From: Buddleja alternifolia
Taxonomy: Eukaryota > Streptophyta > Magnoliopsida > Lamiales > Scrophulariaceae
Length of the DNA: 64,000 bases
Assembly (NCBI GenBank): GCA_019426215.1
Contig: CM033402.1
Span: forward strand, 1,240,001-1,304,000
Reading direction: 5' to 3'
Part shown: piece after piece, positions 21,287 to 33,250 of the stretch
Layout of the letters: each line of letters begins with the position of its first letter
Position numbering within the stretch: position 1 is the first letter of the stretch
The notes under the pieces: generated by a model
The model's database searches: none
The model's input: only the letters and a program-made list of their open reading frames with translations
What the model was told of the DNA's origin: nothing
Program-made: the position numbers and the translations under genes

Positions 21287-23202
21287 TGATAAGAGGTGTT
21301 TTTACGTGTTTTTAAGACCGTAATTCTTATGATTTGGATTCACTTATTGCTTAAATCATGTCACATTTGCATTTAATAGGTGTGTTAAGTGAATACAGGT
21401 AATAAATGAGAATACATGAAGAAAAGGGAAGAAAAACGATGTACAAAACAAGTTCAAGCATGTTTTTCAACACCTAGGCGGTTTATGCATCTCCTACCAC
21501 ATTCGAGCGATAATTCCGTATATTTCGAGACCGACTTAGACAAAGTTTCCTTCTACAACGTTTTAGATGTATGTCTTAGCTTCAAATGGGAACTTGAAAC
21601 ATCCAAATCGGAGGTCTATAGAGATAATTGTGAAGGAAATACGATTGCTGCGCCGAACAGAGAAGTACATGTGTCAGGATACGCCCCAGCGCCCTCCTAG
21701 TCATGCCTAGGCATGGATAGTCCGAATGTTACTCCTTTTTCAGCCTAAATTCCAGCATTATATGATGGGTAAAAATCACTTTTGGCCATAATTCAGCACA
21801 TGTGTTGAGGGGTTGTCATAAGTGTGTTTCTTGGTAGATTTACTTTATGGGCGCCAAATCAGAAACAACCTCCATGTTGAAACGTAATTTAGGTATACTT
21901 AGAGACCGAATTGGACAAAATGTCCTTCTGCAAAGTTGTATATCTATGTGTTATCTGAACATGAGGACTTGAATCATCCAATTTGGAGATCTTTGGAGAA
22001 GTTAATGAGGAAAATACTAAGACTGCGCTGGAAAGCAAGAAAATGGCAGCATGCATGTGTTTTGTTGAAGTTTTCACATTGTTATGCTTGGTGGAATTCT
22101 TAATGGCCGAAAGTTCAACATTTTTTAGCTGGTTGGAATCTTAAAAGCCAAACTTTAAGCATCACCTTAGGTGGAATTCTCATTGGGGAACTTTGATGGG
22201 AATTCTTAATGCATACTTTAGTGGAATTTTTGGCTATAAAAGGAGGGGGAACCCATACTCTTCATCATTCACTATCAATTTCAGATTCTTGGAGGAGAGG
22301 AGGAGGAGGAACAGGTCCTCAAGCTTCATTCATCACCATTCTTCATCATTCTAAGAGGAGAAAGCTAGGAATTGAAGTTCCAATCAAGGGGCCATCATCT
22401 ATCACATTAGAGGGAGTTTTTATAGCTTTTTTATTTCATTCATGTCTATGAACATGTGTATTTATTCATTATTGTTTTTCATAATATCTATCATGAACTA
22501 AATTCATAAGACTAAGGCCATGTAAGGTCAAATTGTGATATATGCTTATAATAGATGATTGTTGAGGTTATACTTATATTGTTATGTGATGTGAATTTGT
22601 GTTTTTACCTATCTTGCATATACTTGATCACTATATGTTAGAATCTTATGCCTAGGTTGATATTTCGGGAGAAAATTAACTTAGGGTGCAAGAAATTCAC
22701 ATCATGACCCGCAACTAATGAGGAATTGCCCTAGACATAGGTAAAGATTCCCGGGTGAAGTTGTTCGATTCTAATCGAGTGAACTCTAGTACGTTAATGC
22801 ATGTTTAGTGGTTAGATTTCCGGATAGGAATATTTGGGAAATCACGATCTAAGCATAGGAGTTTATACGCGAGACATCGGTTATTCTCTACCCTCGGAGC
22901 TCTCACCATAACAATATAAGTGTAATCATTCAACAAGAACCTTTATAAGTATATTTGATCAATTTGAACCTAGCATGTGCCTTAGTCTCCCTTTATAATT
23001 GATTTTAAATCACATGCTCATCTTTGTTCGTGTTCTTTACAAATTTTATTTGAATTTATTCTTACTTTGTTTATTCACTTCATTACAAATCTTAAACTAG
23101 AATTCAAGTCCTTGTGGTTCGACAATCCGGACTTACCGTCCATTTATTACTATACACGACTAGTGCACTTGCTATTATAGCACGTTAGCTTTTAGCGTGT
23201 CA
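21287..23202 (+). repeat. 5' LTR of Athila-like element
   Basis: It begins TGATAAGAGG and ends GCGTGTCA. A TATA box, TATAAAAG, lies at 22235-22242. Open frames inside the LTR (for example 21416-21700) are repeated in the other LTR and have no recognisable product. Confidence 0.95.
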
Positions 23203-23208
23203 AGTTTT

Positions 23209-23226
23209 TGGCGCCGTTGCCGGGGA
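23209..23226 (+). other. Primer-binding site
   Basis: TGGCGCCGTTGCCGGGGA, six bases after the LTR end, is the primer-binding sequence typical of Athila/Tat elements (tRNA primer). Confidence 0.9.
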
Positions 23227-23361
23227 CTTGTTCATTTTAGTTTTTGATTTTTCATTTAAATTTTCATAATTCTTAGTTCTTCGTTTATTTCTAACCTTTC
23301 TTTTATTTTATTATTCTAATTTTGTTTTTTGTGTTTAATTGTTAGGTGTAATTTGTGGTGC

Positions 23362-26300
23362 ATGACCCGCTCTTCTAACGAGCCTCTATACAATTTTGAG
23401 TCGGAGATAGAGCGTGTTCTTCGATCTAGTAGACGCACTCGAGAAATGGCCGACAATCTAAATCCAAATGGGAATTTTCCCGACATAAATCTCCCGGAAA
23501 ACAGGGAATGGTTGCAAAATCTATTCCAAGCTATGCAACCGGCACCTCCTCAAAGACTTCCATCGGTCCGGGAAAGTCTACCTCCAAGGGTCCACACTAT
23601 ACCGGGGCCCGTAGTCTTTCCAAATTTCTTTGCACCAAATTATCACATTCCGTCACACATCTTTAGCATGGTGCAAAGCGAACCCTTCTATGGAGAGCCC
23701 CATGAATCACCTCATGAGCATTTGGAGACTTTAGACGATACTCTCATGACTACCCAATTTCATCCACGGGATCTCGATGCAATTGTCTAAGAGTCTTCCA
23801 CTTCTCATTAAAGGAAAGGGCGACCATGTGGTACAAATCTCTACCACCCCAATCCATCACAACATGGGGACAATTGGTCGATGCCTTTTTGAGCAAATTC
23901 TTTCCACCCTCCAAAATCAATGAGCTAAGGAGCAACATTAAGGAGTTTAAGCAGGGGAATCATGAGTCCTTAGCCGAGGCATGGGCTAGATATAAAAACA
24001 TGCTCCGAAAATGTCCGGATCACAACCTAAGATTGAGCGAGCAAGTATTACGATTCCATGATGGAGTCCGTTCGCGCATCCGAAATAGGCTCAATGCCGG
24101 CGCCGGTGGTGATCTCCTTGGGCTCGATTGCCAAAGTGTGTGGGACAAGATTGAGCAATTAGCCCGAGAAGATGAACTCTATCCCGATGATGAAGAAATC
24201 ACACCCACTAAAAAGATTGCTTGTGTTCAAGAGTTGGGCGAAGAAGTTGCTTTGGAAACAATGGTTGGCAATGTAAACTATGTTGGAAATGCCAATCGAC
24301 CTCAATTGAACTTCCATGTGCCCGAAAATTTTCCAAGGAGGCCCAATCCGGCACAAAATGCCCATCCCGGCGTCTATCAAGCACCAAGGCCCCCATTCAA
24401 CAATAACCAAGCTCAAAGGCAAGGTAATCCTCATATACAAAGGCAAATAAGACCTCTTACAACCGAAGAGCGTCTCGATGAACAAATAAAGAAATCGGAT
24501 TCAGCAATCAACGAACTCCGTACTATGATGAAGGATATAATGATGGACATGAAGGATTTAAAGACACAAATGGGTCAAATGGCAAAGGCGATCAGCGAGA
24601 GAGCCCCGGGAACTTTACCAAGTGACACAGAAAAAAACCCGAAGGAGCAATGCCACGCCATCACCTTAAGAAGTGGCAAACAGATAGTCAATGATGCTGT
24701 TCGCATTTCCGCGCCCGAGCATCCCGATGAGAACGCCCAGGCGCCGGAATCAACCCACAGTGAACGAATGCTTCGCGATTGCTCGCCCGAGCGTCCCGAT
24801 GATCACGCTCAGGCGCCCGAGACCCAGCACCCTGGCGCCGATCGTCGTGCCCAGGCGCCACCTCCTGAACCCTCCACAGCGGACTCTTCAACTCCAACGC
24901 ATCCTCCCATCGAGGTCCGTCTGCCATTTCCTAATGCACATAGAAAGAAAAAAAAGGAGATGGATCCAAGTTTCCTTCGAATCTTAGCAATTCTTCGTGA
25001 GGTTAGGATTAATATTCCTTTTATAGACGCAATTTTACAAATGCCAAATTACGTGAAATTTTTCAAGGATATTTTATCCAACAAACAAAAGTGGGAGGAA
25101 AACGAAACGGTGTGCCTAACCGAGGAATGCTCCGCCGTATTGCTTAATAAATTACCAATGAAACTTGAAGACCCTGGGAGTCTCACTATTCCTTGCACGA
25201 TTGGGCCATTATCCTTCGAAAAAGTTTTGTGCGACTCGGGAGCTAGCATTAACCTCCTCCCGTACTCTCTTTTCAAAAAGTTGGGCCTTGGTAACCCAAA
25301 GCCGACTTCAATGAGCCTCCAACTTGCCGATAGATCAATCAAGAGACCACGGGGAATAATCGAAGATGTAATCGTTCAAGTCGACAAATTCTACTTCCCG
25401 GTTGACTTTGTGGTTCTTGATATGGAGGAAGATGTTGAGGTACCCCTGATCCTAGGAAGACCATTCCTAGCCACTGGTAAGGCGGTAATCGATATTGCCA
25501 ATGGTAAGCTAACCTTAAATGTGGGAGATGAAAAGGTCACCTTTGATGTTTTTAAAGTGCTTAAACACCCATGTGATCCTGACTCATGTCTACGCATCGA
25601 TGTATTTGATATGTTGATTGATGAGACTTTTCAGGCACAAATGGTAGACGACCCATTGGAGACATGTCTTTCCAAATCTATGGATGTCGATTCAGCGAGT
25701 GAAGAACAATTGGAAACCATGTTTAGCATAGAGAAACCACCTTTTTACCACGCCATTGGAGCTAAAAAATTAGAAAGATCACTCTTGGCTCCTCCTCGCC
25801 CTTCTATCGAAGAGGCCCCTATCCTTGAGCTTAAACCATTACCATTACATTTGAAATATGTATTTTTAAATGATAATGAGACTCTACCTTTAATTATCTC
25901 ATCTTCTTTGACAGGAGAACAGGAGGAGCGACTCATGAGAGTATTGAAGGCCAACAAAAAGGCCTTCGGGTGGAAAATTGCGGATATAAAAGGCATAAGT
26001 CCAGCGGTGTGCATGCACAAAATACTCATGGAGGAGTCCGCAAAACCTACACGCCAACCACAAAGACGGTCAAATCCACAAATACAAGAGGTGGTAAAGA
26101 AAGAGGTTATAAAACTACTCGATGCAGGTATAATCTATCCTATCTCTGATAGTGCATGGGTAAGCCCGACTCAAGTAGTACCCAAGAAGGGCGGAATAAC
26201 TGTGATAGAAAATGCGAACAATGAATTAATCCCTACTCGAATGCTTACCGGGTGGCGTGTGTGTATAGATTATCGCAAGTTAAATGATGCCACTCGTAAG

Positions 26301-28724
26301 GACCATTTCCCCCTCCCATTCATTGACCAAATGCTTGAAAGGTTAGCCGGACATGATTTTTATTGTTTTCTAGATGGATATTCCGGCTATAACCAAATTG
26401 CCATAGCCCCCGAGGACCAAGAGAAAACAACTTTCACTTGTCCCTATGGCACGTTTGCTTATAGGCGGATGCCGTTTGGATTATGCAATGCCCCGGCCAC
26501 ATTTCAACGATGTATGATGGCGATCTTTCATGACATGGTTGAAGAATTCCTTGAGATTTTTATGGATGATTTTTCTGTTTTTGGAACCTCATTTAACACA
26601 TGTCTTGATCATTTGGACCGTGTTCTAAAACGCTGTGAGGAAACAAATCTTGTTTTGAATTGGGAAAAATGTCATTTTATGGTCCGGGAAGGGATTGTGC
26701 TAGGTCACAAAATCTCCCAAAAAGGGATTGAAGTGGACCAAGCCAAGATTGAGGTAATAGAAAAGCTTCCTCCACCTACATCGGTGAAAGCCGTGAGGAG
26801 CTTTCTTGGTCATGCCGGCTTCTATAGGCGATTTATCAAAAAAATTTCCAAAATTGCAAAGCCGTTATCTAACTTGCTTGTCAAAGATGCACCATTCAAT
26901 TTTGATTCCCTTTGTTTACAGGCCTTCATGACTCTTAAGGAGCTATTGATATCCGCTCCCATCATGGCACCTCCCGATTGGAGTTTGCCCTTCGAATTGA
27001 TGTGTGATGCTAGTGACACCGCGGTGGGTGCGGTCCTTGGCCAAAGGAAGGATAAGGTATTTCAAACCATCTACTATGCTAGTAAGACTTTAAATGATGC
27101 ACAAATGAATTACGCAACCACGGAAAAAGAATTACTAGCCATAGTATTTGCATTTGACAAGTTCCATGCTTATCTCATTTTGAATAAAGTAATTGTGTAC
27201 ACTGATCACTCCGCATTAAAATACTTGCTTGCCAAAAAGGATGCCAAACCTAGACTCATTAGGTGGATTTTACTTCTTCAAGAATTTGACATAGAAATTA
27301 AGGATAAGAAAGGAGTAGAAAATGTTGTTGCCGACCACTTGTCTAGGATAGAGATTCCTAACCCTGAGTGTGTGTTTGATAAACCTATTTGTGAGGAGTT
27401 TCCCGATGAGCAATTGTATGCTATACTTCATAATGATGCTCCTTGGTATGCCAATTATGCAAATTATCTTGTCACGGGAGTTCTTCCTCCGGATATCACT
27501 TATCATCAAAAGAAGAAATTCTTATTTGATGTGAAGCGATATTTGTGGGACGAACCATATCTATTTAAGATTTGTGCAGATGGCCTCATTCGACGATGTA
27601 TCCCCGAGGAGGAAATAGCATCAATTCTCGCCCATTGTCATGATATGTCGGTAGGTGGTCACTTTGGACCCTCTAAAACAGTGGCTAAAGTGCTTCAATC
27701 AGGTTTCTTTTGGCCTACTCTTTCTAAAGATGCATTCTTGTATGTTCAATCTTGTGATAGGTGTCAACGAACAGGTAACATCTCTAAAAGACACGAAATG
27801 CCATTGAATAACATGCTTAAATGTGAACTATTTGATGTATGGGGTATTGATTTTATGGGACCCTTCCCTAGTTCTTGTTCCAATAAGTATATTCTTGTTG
27901 CGGTCGACTATGTCTCCAAATGGGTCGAAGCTGAGGCTTTACCAACTAATGATGCTCGGGTGGTTACTCGATTTTTAAAAAAAAGGATTTTCACTCATTT
28001 TGGAACTCCTAGAGCAATCGTTAGTGACGGGGGCACCCATTTTTGTAACAAACAATTTGAGCACTTACTGAACAAGTACGGGGTACGGCATAAAATCTCA
28101 ACCCCATATCATCCTCAAACGAGTGGTCAAGTGGAGGTGTCGAATCGGGAGATTAAACGCATTCTTGAAAAAACGGTTAACGCATCTAGAAAAGATTGGT
28201 CCCTTAAACTAGATGACGCCTTGTGGGCATATAGAACCGCGTTTAAAACTCCGATTGGCATGTCCCCATATCGCCTTGTCTTTGGAAAAGCATGTCACTT
28301 ACCGGTTGAGCTCGAACATCGCGCTTTTTGGGCTATTAAATTTCTAAATTTTGATTCTCAACTCGTAGGTACCAAGCGATTACTCCAATTACACGAACTT
28401 GAGGAATGGCGCCATCAAGCGTATGAGAACGCCAAGCTTTACAAGGAGCGAACGAAAACATGGCATGATAAGCGTATTATTCCCCGAGAATTTCATGAAG
28501 GAGACAAGGTTTTACTATACAATTCTCGCCTTCGACTTTTTCCCGGGAAGCTCAAGTCAAAATGGTCGGGACCATTTGTTGTATCTCGTGTGTATGCTTC
28601 TGGTGCCATTGAACTTATAACGGATAATGGACGAACCTTCATGACAAACGCCCAAAGGTTAAAGCATTACATTGGGATTGACGGGTCGAGGGATAAAGTG
28701 ACCATTCCCCTCCAGGATCTTTAG
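23362..28724 (+). pseudogene. Athila-like gag-pol, one frameshift in gag
   Basis: Gag starts at ATG 23362 (MTRSSNEPLYNFESEIERV) and runs to a premature stop at 23788-23790. The frame resumes from about 23785 and stays open to 28724, so a single one-base frameshift separates the two parts. The downstream 1632-residue frame has gag capsid (about 1-150), a long proline-rich linker (about 280-390), protease [10 protein letters not shown] (about 468), reverse transcriptase with the active site FMDD (about 912), RNase H ([12 protein letters not shown], about 1060), integrase zinc region with HCHD...CDRC (about 1268-1315) and catalytic Asp-Asp-Glu (GIDFMG, SDGGTHF, VEVSNRE; about 1341, 1400, 1437). 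No CCHC knuckle or chromodomain is present. It ends in VTIPLQDL. The frameshift probably makes this copy non-autonomous. Confidence 0.93.
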
Positions 28725-30378
28725 CGATTCTTTATCTCAAGTCGAGCTACCGACTCTAAACTAGCGCTTCTTGGGAGGCAACCCAAGTTTGTAAGTTTTC
28801 TTTTCTTTTTGCTTTCGTTTTTGTTTTGTTTAGTTTGTTTCTTTTTATTGTGTTCAAGCATGCACTTTGGGCATGTATGTTTTTCTTATGCTTGATGGTT
28901 TAAAAAGTTGAAGTGTTAGATATGATGCACATTTGGACCCCACCTTTAGAGATTCTTATTTTACTCGATAAGAGGAGAAACTTTGTAAGGATGCATTGGA
29001 AGCTTAAGGATGTTCTTCAATATCCTTGGTTGTAAGTGTTCTTTTACCTTTGTGTATGCATGTTGTAACAACATTGGGGACAATGTTGGATTTAAGTTTG
29101 GGGGTAGAAGAGTATCTATTTTGAATATTGAAAATGCAATCCTATTTTTAACTTGAATTTGGGGAAAGTTTGTTTGATATCATGTTTATATGCTTCTTTG
29201 TTGAGAAAATCAAGCATGAAAAATTTTTAGTCCTTCCAATTGATGCATTGAAATTGATTGACTTGGAAAAATGGCATGAATTCTTGAAATAATCTGAATT
29301 TAATGGAATATATATATCTTTGAAATTGCTCGTGGAGACCTTAGACTAGAATTGATTCCTTAGATGATTCACAATGCACTTAAATCGAAGGTAGAGGAGT
29401 TGAGAGGATAACCATTTTGAGACACTTAAGGAATTATTCCCAGAAATATTAACTTAGATTTCTCATAAGGTTATAAGTTGAGTAGTAATTTTATATGCTA
29501 ACAATGAATTGAAAAGGTTGAATTTTGGTATGACCAAAAGTGGTCAGGCTAATACGTACCGGAGGTGAAAAGTTTCATGCCTATATACTGTACTATTATG
29601 CTAATTTGAGCTATGCTCAAGCCAAAAGAAGTGAATTGTTTAAAAGATCTAGTTTTATTTCGTGGCCTTTGATACTCAAGTGATTAAATCCTTAGGAGTG
29701 TCTCTACACTTAATGCCCTAAAACTATCTAGTTTGGGAGTCATTGGTCTAAAACTTGTTACATGGGTGTCATAGAAAGCCTAATGGAATAAAACATTGCA
29801 CATGATCTAGCCTTAATGAAGTTTAATGGAAATTCCATATGAATTGAATGTTGAATATTTGAGATAATGAAATTTAAATGGCTATGAGATTTCTCTATAA
29901 TTCTTGTGCCTTGTGTTTGATCAAAAGTTGATAGATATGGGATTAATGTCCAAAATTTGGTAAGGATGCCTCTCGACTATAATACCCTAGATTTATTTTT
30001 CACTATACCCTAGGGAGTCGTTTCAAGTATTGGTGTCACATGAGCAAAAGTAGTTGATATGTATATATATATTTGTGAACTTTAAAAGGTTGATTTTATG
30101 CCATTCATTCTTGTTGATCATATTGAGATGTGTTGATTCGGTTGGGATTGAAAATTTGCTAGATTTTGTGGGTATATCTTATGCAAACCCTCACGAGACT
30201 ATAACTCGTCCTTTGAGGTAACTCAAAGGTTTAAAGGCTTGTTGCACCCGCTAAGTGCAATCGTTTACTCCACGAAAGTGAGTTAGTTAGTTGTTTTGTT
30301 TTCTCCCATTGAATGATGTTGGTCTTGCCTTATAGCTCTTATTGCTCGAGGTCGAGCAATTGATAAGTTTGGGGGTGT
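28725..30378 (+). other. 3' non-coding region of gypsy element with two polypurine-like tracts
   Basis: About 1.65 kb lies between pol and the 3' LTR with no ORF of note. 'TAAGTTTGGGGGT' occurs twice, at about 29092 (internal) and 30364 (directly before the 3' LTR, the functional polypurine tract). The internal copy follows an inverted repeat CAACATT...AATGTTG. In the degraded relatives at 38639 and 44533 this zone holds an extra ORF, which is absent here. Confidence 0.75.
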
Positions 30379-32296
30379 TGATAAGAGGTGTTTTTACGTG
30401 TTTTTAAGACCGTAATTCTTATGATTTGGATTCACTTATTGCTTAAATCATGTCACATTTGCATTTAATAGGTGTGTTAAGTGAATACAGGTAATAAATG
30501 AGAATACATGAAGAAAAGGGAAGAAAAACGATGTACAAAACAAGTTCAAGCATGTTTTTCAACACCTAGGCGGTTTATGCATCTCCTACCACATTCGAGC
30601 GATAATTCCGTATATTTTGAGACCGACTTAGACAAGGTTTCCTTCTACAAAGTTTTAGATGTATGTCTTAGCTTCAAATGGGAACTTGAAACATCCAAAT
30701 CGGAGGTCTATAGAGATAATTGTGAAGGAAATACGATTTCTGCGCCGAACAGAGAAGTACATGTGTCAGGATACGCCCCAGCGCCCTCCTAGTCATGCCT
30801 AGGCATGGATAGTCCGAATGTTACTCCTTTTCAGCCTAAATTCCAGCATTATATGATGGGTAAAAATCACTTTTGGCCATAATTCAGCACATGTGTTGAG
30901 GGGTTGTCATAAGTGTGTTTCTTGGTAGATTTACTTTATGGGCGCCAAATCAGAAACAACCTCCATGTTGAAACGTAATTTAGGTATACTTAGAGACCGA
31001 ATTGGACAAAATGTCCTTCTGCAAAGTTGTAGATCTATGTGTTATCTGAACATGAGGACTTGAATCATCCAATTTGGAGATCTGTGGAGAAGTTAATGAG
31101 GAAAATACTAAAACTGCGCTGGAAAGCAAGAAAATGGCAGCATGCATGTGTTTTGTTGAAATTTTCACATGGTTATGCTTGGTGGAATTCTTAATGGCCG
31201 AAAGTTCAACATTTTTTAGCTGGTTGGAATCTTAAAAGCCAAACTTTAAGCATCACCTTAGGTGGAATTCTCATTGGGGAACTTTGATGGGAATTCTTAA
31301 TGCATACTTTAGTGGAATTTTTTGCTATAAAAGGAGGGAGAACCCATACTCTTCATCATTCACTATCAATTTCAGATTCTTGGAGGAGAGGAGGAGGAGG
31401 AGGAACAGGTCCTCAAGCTTCATTCATCACCATTCTTCATCATTCTAAGAGGAGAAAGCTAGGAATTGAAGTTCCAATCAAGGGGCCATCATCTATCACA
31501 TTAGAGGGAGTTTTTATAGCTTTTTTATTTCATTCATGTCTATGAACATGTGTATTTATTCATTATTGTTTTTCATAATATCTATCATGAACTAAATTCA
31601 TAAGACTAAGACCATGTAAGGTCAAATTGTGATATATGCTTATAATAGATGATTGTTGAGGTTATACTTATATTGTTATGTGATGTGAATTTGTGTTTTT
31701 ACCTATCTTGCATATACTTGATCACTATATGTTAGAATCTTATGCCTAGGTTGATATTTCGGGAGAAAATTAACTTAGGGTGCAAGAAATTCACATCATG
31801 ACCCGCAACTAATGAGGAATTGCCCTAGACATAGGTAAAGATTCCCGGGTGAAGTTTTTCGATTCTAATCGAGTGAACTCTAGTACGTTAATGCATGTTT
31901 AGTGGTTAGATTTCCGGATAGGAATATTTGGGAAATCACGATCTAAGCATAGGAGTTTATACGCGAGACATCGGTTATTCTCTACCCTCGGAGCTCTCAC
32001 CATAACAATATAAGTGTAATCATTCAACAAGAACCTTTATAAGTATATTTGATCAATTTGAACCTAGCATGTGCCTTAGTCTCCCTTTATAATTGGTTTT
32101 AAATCACATGCTCATCTTTGTTCGTGTTCTTTACAAATTTTATTTGAATTTATTCTTACTTTGTTTATTCACTTCATTACAAATCTTAAACTAGAATTCA
32201 AGTCCTTGTGGTTCGACAATCCGGACTTACCGTCCATTTATTACTACACACGACTAGTGCACTTGCTATTATAGCACGTTAGCTTTTAGCGTGTCA
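30379..32296 (+). repeat. 3' LTR of Athila-like element
   Basis: Near-identical to 21287-23202. It is longer by an extra GGA in a GGA run near 31395, offset by one fewer T near 30828. Confidence 0.95.
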
Positions 32297-32731
32297 CTAA
32301 GTACAAAATAAAAACTATAACATTAAATCAAAATTCATAACATAAATACTAAATTCGATATTATACTCAAAATGATTATACCTACTATTAGAATACAATA
32401 ACAATATAACCATAAACTTAAAGACTAACATTTAAACTAATTTTGGTCATAATTTGATTCAAAATTAAAATTGAAAACTAGGGTTTAAATTCACAAAAAT
32501 TATAAATATTTAAACCATAAACTCTAAATTAAAATAATTAACTAACTCAAAAATATAGTTAATGAAATAATAACATAGAATAAAAAAATTACCTTAGGGA
32601 TAAAATGCTAAATCGGAGAGATGGAGCAGAATGGAGAGAATGAGGGAGAAGAAGAAGAGAGAAAGAAGAAGAAAGAAGAAGAGAGAAAGAAGAAGAGAAG
32701 GAGAAAAAAAAAAGGAGGTAAATCGGATTGG
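32297..32731 (-). other. Rest of MULE-2 transposase leader plus purine tract
   Basis: AT-rich sequence continues the leader interrupted at 21286, followed by an A/G tract (about 32620-32715). On minus this is the CT-rich leader of the lost transposase gene. No gene is present. Confidence 0.6.
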
Positions 32732-32992
32732 GTGAGGATCCGCCATTACTAATGGCGGATCCTCACTATTTTTTTTCTATTTGAGGATCCGCCATTACTA
32801 ATGGCTGATCCTCACATAAAAATTTTTTTTGTCAGGATCCGCCATTAGTAATGGCGAATCCTGACCGACCTGACAAATTTTGTCAGGCGCCGCCATTACT
32901 AATGGCGGATTGTGCCATTTTCGGAGCTTCTTTTATTTGTGTATTATTTATATAAAATTTATTTAAAATATTATTATTCTTTTAAAAAGTCC
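32732..32992. repeat. Right terminal inverted repeat of MULE-2 with four palindrome modules
   Basis: Palindromes centred at 32749 (17-bp perfect arms), 32798 (one mismatch), 32848 (one mismatch) and 32899 share the CCGCCATTA...TAATGGCGG core. The left end has only two. The outer about 90 bases match the left end in reverse complement down to GGACTTTT. Confidence 0.93.
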
Positions 32993-33001
32993 TTATACTA
33001 G

Positions 33002-33250
33002 CTAGTAATAATTAGTAGATAAATTATAATTATTTGAACGACCAGAAGAGTTTATTCCGAGATCCAAATCAAGAAAGTACACCACAGTTTGCAACCATAT
33101 CGCATGCAGAAAACAACAAACAACATAGACACGACACGAACGACACAACCAGATCCCGCCTCAGAAGTTGCAAACCAAACTAGTACGCACTCGTACTCAC
33201 ACAAATACATTCAGACATAGCTCACACAAATTAAATCGACGAATAATGCC
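33002..33250 (-). other. 3' flank of polyphenol oxidase
   Basis: The 249 bases between the MULE-2 target duplication and the stop codon probably hold the 3' untranslated region. No other gene is visible. Confidence 0.5.

Larger units (their letters stand above)
21282..32301 (+). mobile_element. Young Athila-like Ty3/gypsy retrotransposon, nearly intact
   Basis: Two LTRs (21287-23202, 1916 bp; 30379-32296, 1918 bp), both TG...CA, enclose a primer-binding site, a gag-pol frame and a polypurine tract. Flanks are TTAAG (21282-21286) and CTAAG (32297-32301), a 5-bp target duplication with one mismatch. By eye the LTRs differ at about 15-16 substitutions and two indels (roughly 0.8%), so insertion was recent. 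The non-chromodomain pol, the primer site and the long LTRs fit the Athila lineage. No envelope-position ORF is present. It inserted inside MULE-2. Confidence 0.93.
18095..33001. mobile_element. MULE-2: deletion-derived Mutator-like element with 9-bp target duplication, hosting a nested gypsy element
   Basis: The element spans 18104-32992. Its ends are reverse complements starting GGACTTTT, alignable for over 150 bases. It is flanked by a perfect 9-bp duplication TTATACTAG (18095-18103 and 32993-33001), the size typical of Mutator-like elements. Inside are a CT-rich leader, a PMD gene (19353-20647), a fragment of transposase exon 1 (21057-20688, minus) and its AT-rich leader, interrupted by an 11-kb gypsy element (21287-32296). 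Compared with MULE-1, the DNA between PMD exon 4 and transposase exon 1 (about 7020 to 13145 there) is missing. Without the gypsy insert the element is about 3.9 kb. It inserted about 250 bp beyond the polyphenol oxidase stop codon. Confidence 0.93.

Noticed and set aside
21416..21700. 94-residue frame in the 5' LTR, repeated at 30508-30792
   Set aside because: Kept in both LTRs only because they are recent duplicates; no recognised product, and it lies upstream of the LTR TATA box.
24159..27509. Minus-strand frames within gypsy gag-pol
   Set aside because: Shadows of the long plus-strand polyprotein frame.
28725..30378. Envelope-type ORF in the intact gypsy element
   Set aside because: All frames are short; nothing like the extra ORF of the remnants at 38639 and 44533.
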